Source of the DNA: Candidatus Puniceispirillum sp.
GTDB taxonomy: Bacteria > Pseudomonadota > Alphaproteobacteria > Puniceispirillales > Puniceispirillaceae
NCBI GenBank assembly: GCA_018668795.1
Contig: JABJBD010000014.1
Location: 1-24,876 of the forward strand
Reading direction: 5' to 3'
DNA: 24,876 nt
The notes beneath the pieces were generated by a model, which did not search any database, had not been told where the DNA came from, and was given only the letters and a program-made list of their open reading frames with translations. Shown here one piece after another: positions 1 through 6,539 of this stretch. Numbering within the stretch: position 1 is the stretch's first letter; every line of letters starts with the position of its first letter. The position numbers were made by a program, and so were the translations under genes.

Positions 1-297
1 CTCACGCAGACGGTCAACATATTTTTTTGTATCTCTAAATCTAAGCGGATCATCGGTAATTTGCGGCAAGGGGATAATTTCGAATTTGCCATTATCAAAG
101 GTCATGGCAAAGCGGCTTTCAGGCGGTAAGGGCGCGTGCGAACCACAGGTAGAGCAACAATTATAAGCTTGCTCAAATTCGCGATGGAAAATCATCTGCC
201 CGCAGGCTTTGCATTTAACCCACAAATTATCGGGAACATCATCTGATTGTACCCATGCCTTGATTTTGGGGAGTACAGAATTTGTAATCCAGTTCAT
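1..297 (-). CDS. accD: Acetyl-CoA carboxylase carboxyltransferase subunit beta, N-terminal part
   Basis: This is the first 99 codons of AccD; the rest lies beyond the left edge. AccD forms the carboxyltransferase with AccA and moves CO2 from carboxybiotin to acetyl-CoA to make malonyl-CoA, the first step of fatty-acid synthesis in the cytoplasm. The translated start MNWITNSVLPKIKAW is followed by the family's zinc ribbon, with cysteines at residues 29, 32, 48 and 51 (CKACG and CCSTCG). The ATG at 297 has an AGGG Shine-Dalgarno about 9 nt upstream. It lies 24 bp after the trpA stop in the same orientation, so it is probably the last or next-to-last gene of the ihfB-lapA-trpFBA-accD unit. The order trpFBA-accD is common in Alphaproteobacteria. 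Identification is firm; the gene is incomplete only because of the window edge. Confidence 0.96.
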   Translation of the reverse strand, partial: MNWITNSVLPKIKAWVQSDDVPDNLWVKCKACGQMIFHREFEQAYNCCSTCGSHAPLPPESRFAMTFDNGKFEIIPLPQITDDPLRFRDTKKYVDRLRE

Positions 298-321
298 CGC
301 TTACATCCCTTCGTCATCTGA

Positions 322-1143
322 CTATTTACCAGCAATAGCATTTGCAAGATCACCGACAAATGCGGCAACTTTACGGACAATATCATCATTACCGCTTCCA
401 TCTGCAGACAGATTGCTGGCAATAATATCGACAACGGCTGATCCGACAACCGCGCCATCACTTAAATTGGCGGCTTCTGCTGCTTGTTCAGGTGTCTTGA
501 TACCAAAACCTGTGACAATCGGCAAATCGGTATTGGAACTGATCCGTTTGTAAGCCGTCTCAATAGAATTTGCCGCGGCACTTTTGGTACCTGTTATGCC
601 TGTCACTGATACGTAATAAACAAAGCCACTTGCCTCAGCCAGAACCGTTGGTAACCGTTTGTCATCGGTGGTTGGTGTCACTAGCCGGATAAAGCTGAGG
701 CCAGCCTGTTTCGCTGGGATGCATAGCTCATCATCTTCTTCAGGCGGTAGATCAACCAAAATCAGCCCATCAACGCCTGCTTCGACAGCATCTTTCAAGA
801 AAGCTTCGTTCCCATAAATATAAATGGGGTTGTAATAACCCATAAGAATCACAGGAATATCGCTATTTTTCTCGCGAAAACGCTTGGCCATAGCCACTGT
901 TTTTTGCAAGCTCATGCCAGCCTTTAAAGCGCGTAAGGACGCCGCCTGAATAGCTGGACCATCAGCCATTGGATCAGAAAACGGCATTCCCAGTTCAATA
1001 AAGTCAACACCACTGTCTGCTAGCGAATTTATTATCTTTTCGGACGTTTCAAGGTCGGGGTCGCCGGCAGTGATGAATACGCCTAAAACGCCCCGATTTT
1101 CCGACTTTGCTTTGGCAAAAGCTGTCTCAATACGACGTGTCAT
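322..1143 (-). CDS. trpA: Tryptophan synthase alpha subunit
   Basis: TrpA cleaves indole-3-glycerol phosphate to indole and glyceraldehyde-3-phosphate and passes indole through a tunnel to TrpB. The 273-residue length is normal for the family. The TIM-barrel landmarks are present: GVFITAGDP at residues 21-29, the catalytic Glu50 in FIELGMPFSDP and Asp61 in MADGP, matching E49 and D60 of the E. coli enzyme. The loop-6 region reads YYVSVTGITG, and the phosphate-binding FGIKTPEQ follows. The ATG at 1143 has AGGGA about 7 nt upstream. The gene follows trpB after 51 bp and precedes accD by 24 bp, so it is very probably cotranscribed with both. Nothing unusual is seen in the sequence. Confidence 0.98.
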   Translation of the reverse strand: MTRRIETAFAKAKSENRGVLGVFITAGDPDLETSEKIINSLADSGVDFIELGMPFSDPMADGPAIQAASLRALKAGMSLQKTVAMAKRFREKNSDIPVILMGYYNPIYIYGNEAFLKDAVEAGVDGLILVDLPPEEDDELCIPAKQAGLSFIRLVTPTTDDKRLPTVLAEASGFVYYVSVTGITGTKSAAANSIETAYKRISSNTDLPIVTGFGIKTPEQAAEAANLSDGAVVGSAVVDIIASNLSADGSGNDDIVRKVAAFVGDLANAIAGK

Positions 1144-1194
1144 TACATTTCCCTTTGTTCGAATAACGTCTTTGGTACTAAGTTTGGTATGACG

Positions 1195-2418
1195 CTAAAG
1201 CCTGCCAAGTTCCTCAAGAATGGGAAGCACGGCTCCCAAATCCTTATCGCCGCGTCCGCACATGTTCAGTATCACAATAGAATCCTTATCCATTTCGCCA
1301 ATCATTGTGCCGGTAAAAGCAAGTGCGTGAGATGGTTCCAATGCAGGGATAATGCCTTCAAGACGGGCACAAAGCTGAAACGCAACCAGCGCTTCATCAT
1401 CTGTGGCGCTGACATAATTAACGCGTTTTATATCATGCAACCATGAATGCTCAGGTCCAATACCAGGATAATCTAGGCCAGCTGAAATTGAATGCGCATC
1501 AGTAATTTGACCATCATCATTTTGTAAAAGATAGGTACGGTTACCATGCAGAATTCCTGGCGTGCCACCAGTTAGTGATGCCGCGTGAAGGCCAGATGGT
1601 ATGCCTTTACCAGCCGCTTCAACACCGTAAATATCAATATCTTCATCATCCAAGAACGGATGGAATAGGCCCATCGCATTTGACCCACCGCCAATACAGG
1701 CAACCAAAGCATCGGGCAGTCGCCCTTCGGCTTCCTGAATTTGGGTGCGGGCTTCAATGCCAATAACTGACTGAAAATCACGTACCATTTGTGGATAGGG
1801 ATGAGGGCCAGCAACAGTACCAATGATATAGAAATGTGTTTCCGCATTGGTTACCCAAAAGCGTAAAGCTTCATTCATGGCATCTTTCAAAGTGCCTGTG
1901 CCCGATGTTACAGGATGAATCTTTGCACCCAATAGGCGCATCCGATCAACGTTTGGCTTTTGGCGGCGAACATCTTCTTCACCCATAAACACTTCGCATT
2001 CCATATCAAACAGGGCGCAAGCAGTAGCGGTGGCAACACCATGCTGACCTGCTCCGGTTTCGGCGATAATTTTCTTTTTACCCATACGTTTGGCTAACAA
2101 AGCCTGTCCCAGCACATTATTTATTTTATGTGCGCCTGTATGGTTCAGTTCATCGCGCTTGAGATACAGCTTTGCACCACCAAAATGTGCTGTCAGACGC
2201 TCAGCAAAATAAAGTGGACTTGGGCGGCCAATATAATGTTGCTGATAATAGAGCAATTCGCGGGCAAATGAATCATCCTGACGCGATTCATTATATGATT
2301 TTTCAACATCCAGAATCAGTGGCATCAATGTTTCGGCAACAAAGCGTCCCCCATGGATGCCGAAACGCCCACCATCATCGGGCTGATTTCGAAAAGAATT
2401 CACACTTGCTTCGGTCAT
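1195..2418 (-). CDS. trpB: Tryptophan synthase beta subunit
   Basis: TrpB is the PLP enzyme that condenses indole with L-serine to give tryptophan, working as an alpha2-beta2 complex with the TrpA encoded just downstream. The 407 residues carry the PLP lysine Lys98 in NHTGAHKINN, the phosphate-binding GGGSNAMG loop, the E-T-GAGQHG substrate loop and the C-terminal CGRGDKD motif. These are the expected motifs of the TrpB1 form. The ATG at 2418 has only a weak GGAAAA site. A stronger AGGAGG at 2445-2450 instead fits a six-codon minigene whose TGA overlaps this start, which is listed separately. There is no in-frame upstream start in the adjacent leader. The gene sits 47 bp downstream of trpF and 51 bp upstream of trpA. 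Confidence 0.98.
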   Translation of the reverse strand: MTEASVNSFRNQPDDGGRFGIHGGRFVAETLMPLILDVEKSYNESRQDDSFARELLYYQQHYIGRPSPLYFAERLTAHFGGAKLYLKRDELNHTGAHKINNVLGQALLAKRMGKKKIIAETGAGQHGVATATACALFDMECEVFMGEEDVRRQKPNVDRMRLLGAKIHPVTSGTGTLKDAMNEALRFWVTNAETHFYIIGTVAGPHPYPQMVRDFQSVIGIEARTQIQEAEGRLPDALVACIGGGSNAMGLFHPFLDDEDIDIYGVEAAGKGIPSGLHAASLTGGTPGILHGNRTYLLQNDDGQITDAHSISAGLDYPGIGPEHSWLHDIKRVNYVSATDDEALVAFQLCARLEGIIPALEPSHALAFTGTMIGEMDKDSIVILNMCGRGDKDLGAVLPILEELGRL

Positions 2419-2435
2419 TTTATTTTCCGGCTCAT
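2415..2435 (-). CDS. Candidate six-codon minigene overlapping the trpB start
   Basis: A perfect AGGAGG (plus-strand cctcct, 2445-2450) lies 9 nt before an ATG at 2435, which opens MSRKIK and then TGA. The TGA shares bases with the trpB ATG (ATGA junction). The arrangement suggests that ribosomes loaded by the strong site terminate and reinitiate on trpB, whose own Shine-Dalgarno is weak. The peptide has no tryptophan codon, so it is not a classical trp attenuator leader. That it is translated is inference; a chance ATG after a good ribosome-binding sequence is the alternative. Confidence 0.4.
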   Translation of the reverse strand: MSRKIK

Positions 2436-2465
2436 TATGGCCAGCCTCCTGAATAGTTATCTAAT

Positions 2466-3119
2466 TTAGCCCATTTCTGCTGCATGAATAAAGCTACGAA
2501 TTAGCTTGTGATCTTTTTTCCCGGGAGCTGATTCAACACCTGAAGACACATCAAGTGCCTTGGCAGTTGTAGTGGCGATAGCTTCGGCTACATTTTCACA
2601 ATTAAGCCCTCCCGCTAACATCCATTTTGCCATGCCTGTATAACGGGCAAGCAAGCTCCAGTCGAATCTATGGCCTGTTCCCCCCGGCATGTCACTGCTA
2701 ACTGACTTGGCATCAAGCAGTAGCCAGTCAACAACATTGTCCCATGCGGAACAGGCATTCAAATCAGATGCATTTCCAATCCGAATGGCCTTTATAAGCG
2801 GGATATTAAAGCGTGCCTTGATTGCTTTTGCACGATTAGGCGTTTCATTACCATGCAATTGGATAAAGTCGGGGCGGGATGCCTGCATGACAGCATCTAG
2901 CGCATCATCATCCATATCGACAGTCAAAGCCACGCGTTTTGGGCAAATACCCTCATAGCTGTCGGCATGATCTGCAATGGCAGTCGCCGCATTTAGTGAA
3001 AGATGCCTTGGTGATTTTGGAAAAAACACCATACCAACCCAGCGCGCGTCCGCTTTGGCGCAGACATCATAATCAGAAGGTGTTGCTATCCCGCAAATTT
3101 TTACATCAGCACGCGGCAT
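2466..3119 (-). CDS. trpF: Phosphoribosylanthranilate isomerase
   Basis: TrpF performs the Amadori rearrangement of N-(5'-phosphoribosyl)anthranilate to CdRP, the third committed step of tryptophan synthesis. The 217-residue TIM barrel shows the catalytic Cys9 in VKICGI, the general acid Asp136 in DWLLLDAK, the QLHG strand at 87-90, the GGTGHRFDW segment and the late LAGGL and DVSSGVE phosphate-binding strands. All are diagnostic of a monofunctional TrpF. The ATG at 3119 has AAGGA about 8 nt upstream. It lies between the LapA-domain gene and trpB, all in one direction with short gaps, so the row is probably one operon. The other trp genes (trpE, G, D, C) are not in this window. Confidence 0.97.
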   Translation of the reverse strand: MPRADVKICGIATPSDYDVCAKADARWVGMVFFPKSPRHLSLNAATAIADHADSYEGICPKRVALTVDMDDDALDAVMQASRPDFIQLHGNETPNRAKAIKARFNIPLIKAIRIGNASDLNACSAWDNVVDWLLLDAKSVSSDMPGGTGHRFDWSLLARYTGMAKWMLAGGLNCENVAEAIATTTAKALDVSSGVESAPGKKDHKLIRSFIHAAEMG

Positions 3120-3145
3120 TTGAAATTTCCTTGGGTTGCTCAGGC

Positions 3146-3496
3146 TTAATTCAGCACTCTAATGTCCTGCTTTTTGTCAGCCACATCGGTGTTAGCTTCA
3201 GACACTTGTGTTTCGATAAGCGCTGCGTATTTTTTCTCAAGTTTATTAAAATTTTGCTGTAATCGCCACTTGCGGGCGCGAATCGCAAGAAGCTGTAGCC
3301 AAATCAACGCGCTACCCACTGCCAAGCCCATGCCGAGACATATAATACATACAAGCCATATCGGCGCGGTTAAGGTTAGATCAAAAGGCCACAGAGCCAA
3401 GCTAACAGGTGTAGTATTGGAAGTTGAAAATGATACCGCGAACAAACCTATTGAAATGGTGATCATGACCCACAAAAAACGGGTAATCATTTTCAT
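3146..3496 (-). CDS. LapA-domain (DUF1049) inner-membrane protein
   Basis: This small protein has two membrane segments near its N-terminus (about residues 5-25 and 43-68). A cytoplasmic tail rich in Lys, Arg, Gln and Glu follows, which may form a short coiled coil. This is the layout of the LapA domain, named for an E. coli protein linked to control of LPS assembly. The segment after the first helix (NTTPVSLALWPF) resembles the conserved N-x-x-x-V pattern of that family. I chose ATG 3496 (116 residues) over a GTG three codons earlier, because AGGTG lies about 6 nt before the ATG and the GTG itself falls inside that Shine-Dalgarno. The gene starts 13 bp after the ihfB stop, and this position between ihfB and trpF recurs in Alphaproteobacteria. 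Its exact role here is unknown. Confidence 0.8.
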   Translation of the reverse strand: MKMITRFLWVMITISIGLFAVSFSTSNTTPVSLALWPFDLTLTAPIWLVCIICLGMGLAVGSALIWLQLLAIRARKWRLQQNFNKLEKKYAALIETQVSEANTDVADKKQDIRVLN

Positions 3497-3509
3497 TAAT
3501 TTCACCTAA

Positions 3510-3788
3510 TTAACGGTTCAGACGCTCACGCATTCCTTTACCCATTTTGAAAAAAGGTACTTTCTTTTCAGCAACTTGCACGCTTGTACCTGTTCTTGGG
3601 TTTCTGCCTATGCGGGCTTTGCGGTGACGTACCGAAAACGCCCCAAACCCACGAAGTTCAACGCGATCACCGCGTTCCAGAGCGCCACTTATTTCATCTA
3701 GGATTGTTCCGACTAAACGTTCAATATCTCTGTGATACAAGGCAGGATTTTTTGCTGCCATACGGGCAATAAGTTCAGACCGTGTCAC
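3510..3788 (-). CDS. ihfB: Integration host factor subunit beta
   Basis: IhfB pairs with IhfA to form a DNA-bending nucleoid protein that acts in recombination, replication and promoter architecture. The protein has the HU/IHF fold throughout, including the RGFGAF strand and the beta-arm GRNPRTG with the proline that intercalates into DNA. The best start is GTG 3788, which gives TRSELIARMAAKNP, the normal family N-terminus, 92 residues, and a GGAG site 8 nt upstream. A GTG three codons earlier (3797) is possible but falls next to that GGAG. No ATG is in frame upstream. The gene lies about 150 bp downstream of the rpsA stop, past the rpsA terminator, so it probably has its own promoter. A TTGACC at plus-strand 3855-3860 is a weak -35 candidate. 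Confidence 0.95.
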   Translation of the reverse strand: MTRSELIARMAAKNPALYHRDIERLVGTILDEISGALERGDRVELRGFGAFSVRHRKARIGRNPRTGTSVQVAEKKVPFFKMGKGMRERLNR

Positions 3789-3889
3789 GCCACCCACTCC
3801 ATTGTTAATACATACATTTTTAACAGAAATTAGGATGCCCGTTCACCAACGCGGGGTCAACTCATGTTTGAAACAAAAACGTTTTAGAA

Positions 3890-3932
3890 TGAAAAATACA
3901 ATGAAAGCGTAGGCAACCGAAGCTGCCTACGC
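3890..3932 (-). terminator. Rho-independent terminator of rpsA
   Basis: Eight bases after the rpsA stop, the minus strand reads GCGTAGGCA, then GCTTCGGT, then TGCCTACGC. The 9-bp GC-rich stem extends by a G-U and a C-G pair to enclose a UUCG tetraloop. It is followed by TTTCATTGTATTTTT. This is a strong intrinsic terminator and separates rpsA from ihfB. Confidence 0.85.
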
Positions 3933-3939
3933 GGATACT

Positions 3940-5655
3940 TTACTTGTCGTCTGATGTGTCACGCTTGGCAAGAGCAGCACCAAGAATATCACCAAGGCTT
4001 GCCCCGCTATCTGATGAACCGAAGTCAGCCATAGCCTGCTTTTCCTCGGCAGATTCACGTGCCTTGATTGACAAAGTCAGTTTACGTGACTTCTTATCCA
4101 GGTTCGTTACGACCGCATCAACCTTTTCACCAACGGCAAACCGATCAGCACGCTGTTCGTTACGTTCACGGCTGAGATCAGCCCGACGGATAAAGCCAGT
4201 CATGGCATCACCGACTGTTACATCCAGACCGTTTTCGGAAACAGCTGTAACAATACATGTGACAACTTCGCCTTTACGGTAATTGTCAGCTTGGCCAGCA
4301 AATGGATCATCGGTAAGTTGTTTGATACCAAGCGAAATACGCTCTTTATCAGTATCAATATCCAAAACCTTGGCTTTGACCATGTCACCATTATTGAAGC
4401 CTTCAAGAGCAGCTTCGCCTGTTACGTCCCAGCTGATATCCGATAGATGAACAAGACCATCAATTTCTTCGGTAAGGCCAACAAACAGACCAAATTCGGT
4501 GATGTTGCGAATCTCGCCTTCGATCTCTGAACCAGCAGGATGTGCGGCACTAAGGTCTTCCCATGGGTTACCAGTACACTGCTTAAGACCAAGTGAAATC
4601 CGGCGCTTAGACAGATCAACATCCAGAACCATGACTTCAACTTGCTGGCTGGTTGATACAATCTTGCCTGGATGGACATTCTTCTTGGTCCAGCTCATTT
4701 CTGACACATGGACAAGACCTTCGACGCCGGCCTCAAGCTCAACAAATGCACCGTAATCGGTGATATTGGTAACACGGCCTTCCATCTTCGCACCAATCGG
4801 GAATTTGCCTTCGACATTTTCCCATGGATCAGACAGAAGCTGTTTCATACCAAGCGAGATGCGCTGGGTTTCTGCATTAAAGCGGATAACCTGTACTTCA
4901 ACAGTTTCGCCAATCTGCAGGGCTTCCGAAGGATGGCTGATACGCTGCCATGCAATATCGGTAACGTGAAGCAGACCATCAACACCGCCAAGATCAACGA
5001 ACGCACCGTAATCGGTGATGTTCTTAACAACCCCTTGCAATACCTGACCTTCTTGAAGGTTAGATACCAGCTCAGTGCGAGCTTCGGCGCGGGATTCTTC
5101 AAGAACAGCTCGGCGCGAAACAACGATGTTGCCACGGCGGCGGTCAATTTTCAGAATCTGGAATGGCTGTGGAGAGCCCATCAATGGGCCAAGATCACGC
5201 ACTGGGCGGATATCAACTTGGCTACCTGGCAAAAAGGCTGTTGCGCCTGAAAGATCGACGGTAAAGCCGCCTTTGACCTTGCCAAATATGATGCCGGTAA
5301 CACGTTCCTGTTTTTCGAATGAGGCTTCGAGCAAGCTCCATGCTTCTTCGCGGCGGGCCTTGTCACGGCTGAGCACAGCCTGACCATTGCGGTCTTCCAT
5401 GCGCTCAACATAAACTTCAATTTCGTCACCGATCTTTACATCGGATTCCTGTCCGGGACTGACAAGCTCCTTGAGGGGGATGCGTCCTTCAGACTTCAGG
5501 CCAACATCGATAAGAACCGCGTCGCCTTCAATTTCTACAACAAAACCGCGGACAACTGAGCCCTCGATATTGGTATCTTTACCAAAGCTTTCAGCAAGAA
5601 GATCGGCAAAGTTTTCAGTTGCAGCGTCTGCTGCCATTACATTTGTAGGTGTCAA
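3940..5655 (-). CDS. rpsA: 30S ribosomal protein S1
   Basis: S1 binds mRNA on the 30S subunit and helps load structured or weakly led messages. The 571-residue protein has six S1 OB-fold repeats, at roughly residues 31-100, 117-185, 202-272, 287-359, 374-446 and 461-531. Repeats 3 to 5 show the canonical ITDYGAFV or ITEFGLFV and GLLHVTDIAW-type signatures; repeats 1, 2 and 6 are divergent, as usual in S1. The tail is acidic and Ser-rich. The start is probably TTG 5655, because GGAG (plus-strand 5662-5665) lies 6 nt before it. The ATG at 5637, six codons later, has no Shine-Dalgarno and would give 565 residues. The gene sits about 250 bp downstream of cmk, a classic cmk-rpsA neighbourhood, and has its own terminator. 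The leader contains a palindromic element listed separately. Confidence 0.97.
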   Translation of the reverse strand: MTPTNVMAADAATENFADLLAESFGKDTNIEGSVVRGFVVEIEGDAVLIDVGLKSEGRIPLKELVSPGQESDVKIGDEIEVYVERMEDRNGQAVLSRDKARREEAWSLLEASFEKQERVTGIIFGKVKGGFTVDLSGATAFLPGSQVDIRPVRDLGPLMGSPQPFQILKIDRRRGNIVVSRRAVLEESRAEARTELVSNLQEGQVLQGVVKNITDYGAFVDLGGVDGLLHVTDIAWQRISHPSEALQIGETVEVQVIRFNAETQRISLGMKQLLSDPWENVEGKFPIGAKMEGRVTNITDYGAFVELEAGVEGLVHVSEMSWTKKNVHPGKIVSTSQQVEVMVLDVDLSKRRISLGLKQCTGNPWEDLSAAHPAGSEIEGEIRNITEFGLFVGLTEEIDGLVHLSDISWDVTGEAALEGFNNGDMVKAKVLDIDTDKERISLGIKQLTDDPFAGQADNYRKGEVVTCIVTAVSENGLDVTVGDAMTGFIRRADLSRERNEQRADRFAVGEKVDAVVTNLDKKSRKLTLSIKARESAEEKQAMADFGSSDSGASLGDILGAALAKRDTSDDK

Positions 5656-5676
5656 AAATATCTCCGTTCATCGCCT

Positions 5677-5711
5677 ACCGGTGTTTCGTGACACGAAACT
5701 ATCATACCGGT
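5677..5711 (-). promoter_or_regulatory. Symmetric palindrome in the rpsA leader
   Basis: A 17-nt odd palindrome, GTTTCGTG-A-CACGAAAC (5683-5699), is flanked by two copies of ACCGGT (5677-5682 and 5706-5711). It lies 22-56 nt before the rpsA TTG. As DNA it looks like an operator with two half sites. As RNA it could fold into a 7-bp hairpin just upstream of the GGAG site. A TATGAT box on the minus strand (plus 5701-5706) overlaps one edge and could be a -10 element, but I see no good -35. The role is inferred; S1 autoregulation through leader structure is known in E. coli. Confidence 0.5.
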
Positions 5712-5909
5712 ATAATGCCTCAGCTGGTTTGAGGGCCGAATTAGCCGAACCATTCCATTGATCAGCATCATGCCATGTTGGCAATATTGCTTCTGATGAA
5801 ACTCTAACCGGGTTTTTGTGGCGATCAGTTGATCATTACCAGCAAAAATTAAAGCCATTTTTACAAACGGGCGGTGTTCGGAAACCAACCTGTTCGACGA
5901 TGTTCTAGA

Positions 5910-6539
5910 TTATTGAGCTATATGTGACAATGCCAGTGCCAAGACCATATCAGCGTCTTTGTCAGACGTATCAACAACCACAGCGTCAGGTGCCGCCACT
6001 AACGGGGCAATATCGCGATTGCGATCTCGCTGATCCCGTGCCTTCAAATCCTTAAGAACGTCGCGGAACATAACGGATTGTCCGATATCTTGCAACTCTT
6101 TGGTGCGGCGTTCTGCGCGAACATTGATATCGGCGTCAACAAAGAATTTATAATCGGCATCTGGCAGAACAACACTTCCAATGTCACGGCCATCAAGAAC
6201 AGCCCCGCCAGCGGCAGAATGGTGCGTGGCAAAGTTACGTTGCAGGTCAAGCAGACAGGCGCGAACAGATGGTATGGTAGCCACAATCGAAGCCATTTTT
6301 GCAACCTTGTCATTCCGTATTCTTTGATCAGGGCTGATAGAAAGATCAAGTGCGCTAGCTATATTAACCACTTGTATTTCATTTATATTTTCATGGTTTA
6401 TTCCCTGTTCAAGGACAGCAAGTCCAACCATGCGATACAAAGAACCCGTATCAAGATGGTCAAGATCAAAATGGGCAGCAAGCCGTTTGGCAAGCGTACC
6501 CTTACCACTAGCGGCTGAACCATCAACCGCGATAATCAT
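5910..6539 (-). CDS. cmk: Cytidylate kinase
   Basis: Cmk phosphorylates CMP and dCMP with ATP to feed pyrimidine nucleotide pools. The protein opens MIIAVDGSAASGKGT, a P-loop at residues 7-15, followed by DTGSLYR (the lid and NMP-binding start) and the family motif DGRDIGSVV. An Arg-rich DQRDRNRD segment follows, typical of the CMP-binding insert. I place the start at ATG 6539, giving 209 residues. The reading frame continues 27 codons upstream into aroA, but that extension is unlike the family and only an out-of-frame shadow of AroA. The ATG overlaps the aroA TGA (ATGA, 6536-6539) with no clear Shine-Dalgarno, so translation is probably coupled to aroA. The order aroA-cmk-rpsA is widespread in Proteobacteria. 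Confidence 0.96.
   Translation of the reverse strand: MIIAVDGSAASGKGTLAKRLAAHFDLDHLDTGSLYRMVGLAVLEQGINHENINEIQVVNIASALDLSISPDQRIRNDKVAKMASIVATIPSVRACLLDLQRNFATHHSAAGGAVLDGRDIGSVVLPDADYKFFVDADINVRAERRTKELQDIGQSVMFRDVLKDLKARDQRDRNRDIAPLVAAPDAVVVDTSDKDADMVLALALSHIAQ

Noticed and set aside
3120..3145. Possible trp attenuator before trpF
   Set aside because: The gap to the upstream gene is only 26 bp, with no Trp-rich leader peptide and no terminator/antiterminator pair.
4708..5250. A 180-codon open frame on the plus strand opposite rpsA
   Set aside because: It lies fully antisense to clear S1 repeats, has no Shine-Dalgarno or recognisable domain, and its composition is the mirror of the rpsA codons.
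5652..5888. A 78-codon open frame on the minus strand between cmk and rpsA
   Set aside because: It overlaps the rpsA start and the palindromic leader, has no ribosome site and resembles no family.
6078..6518. A 146-codon open frame antisense to cmk
   Set aside because: It is a shadow of the well-supported cmk gene on the other strand.
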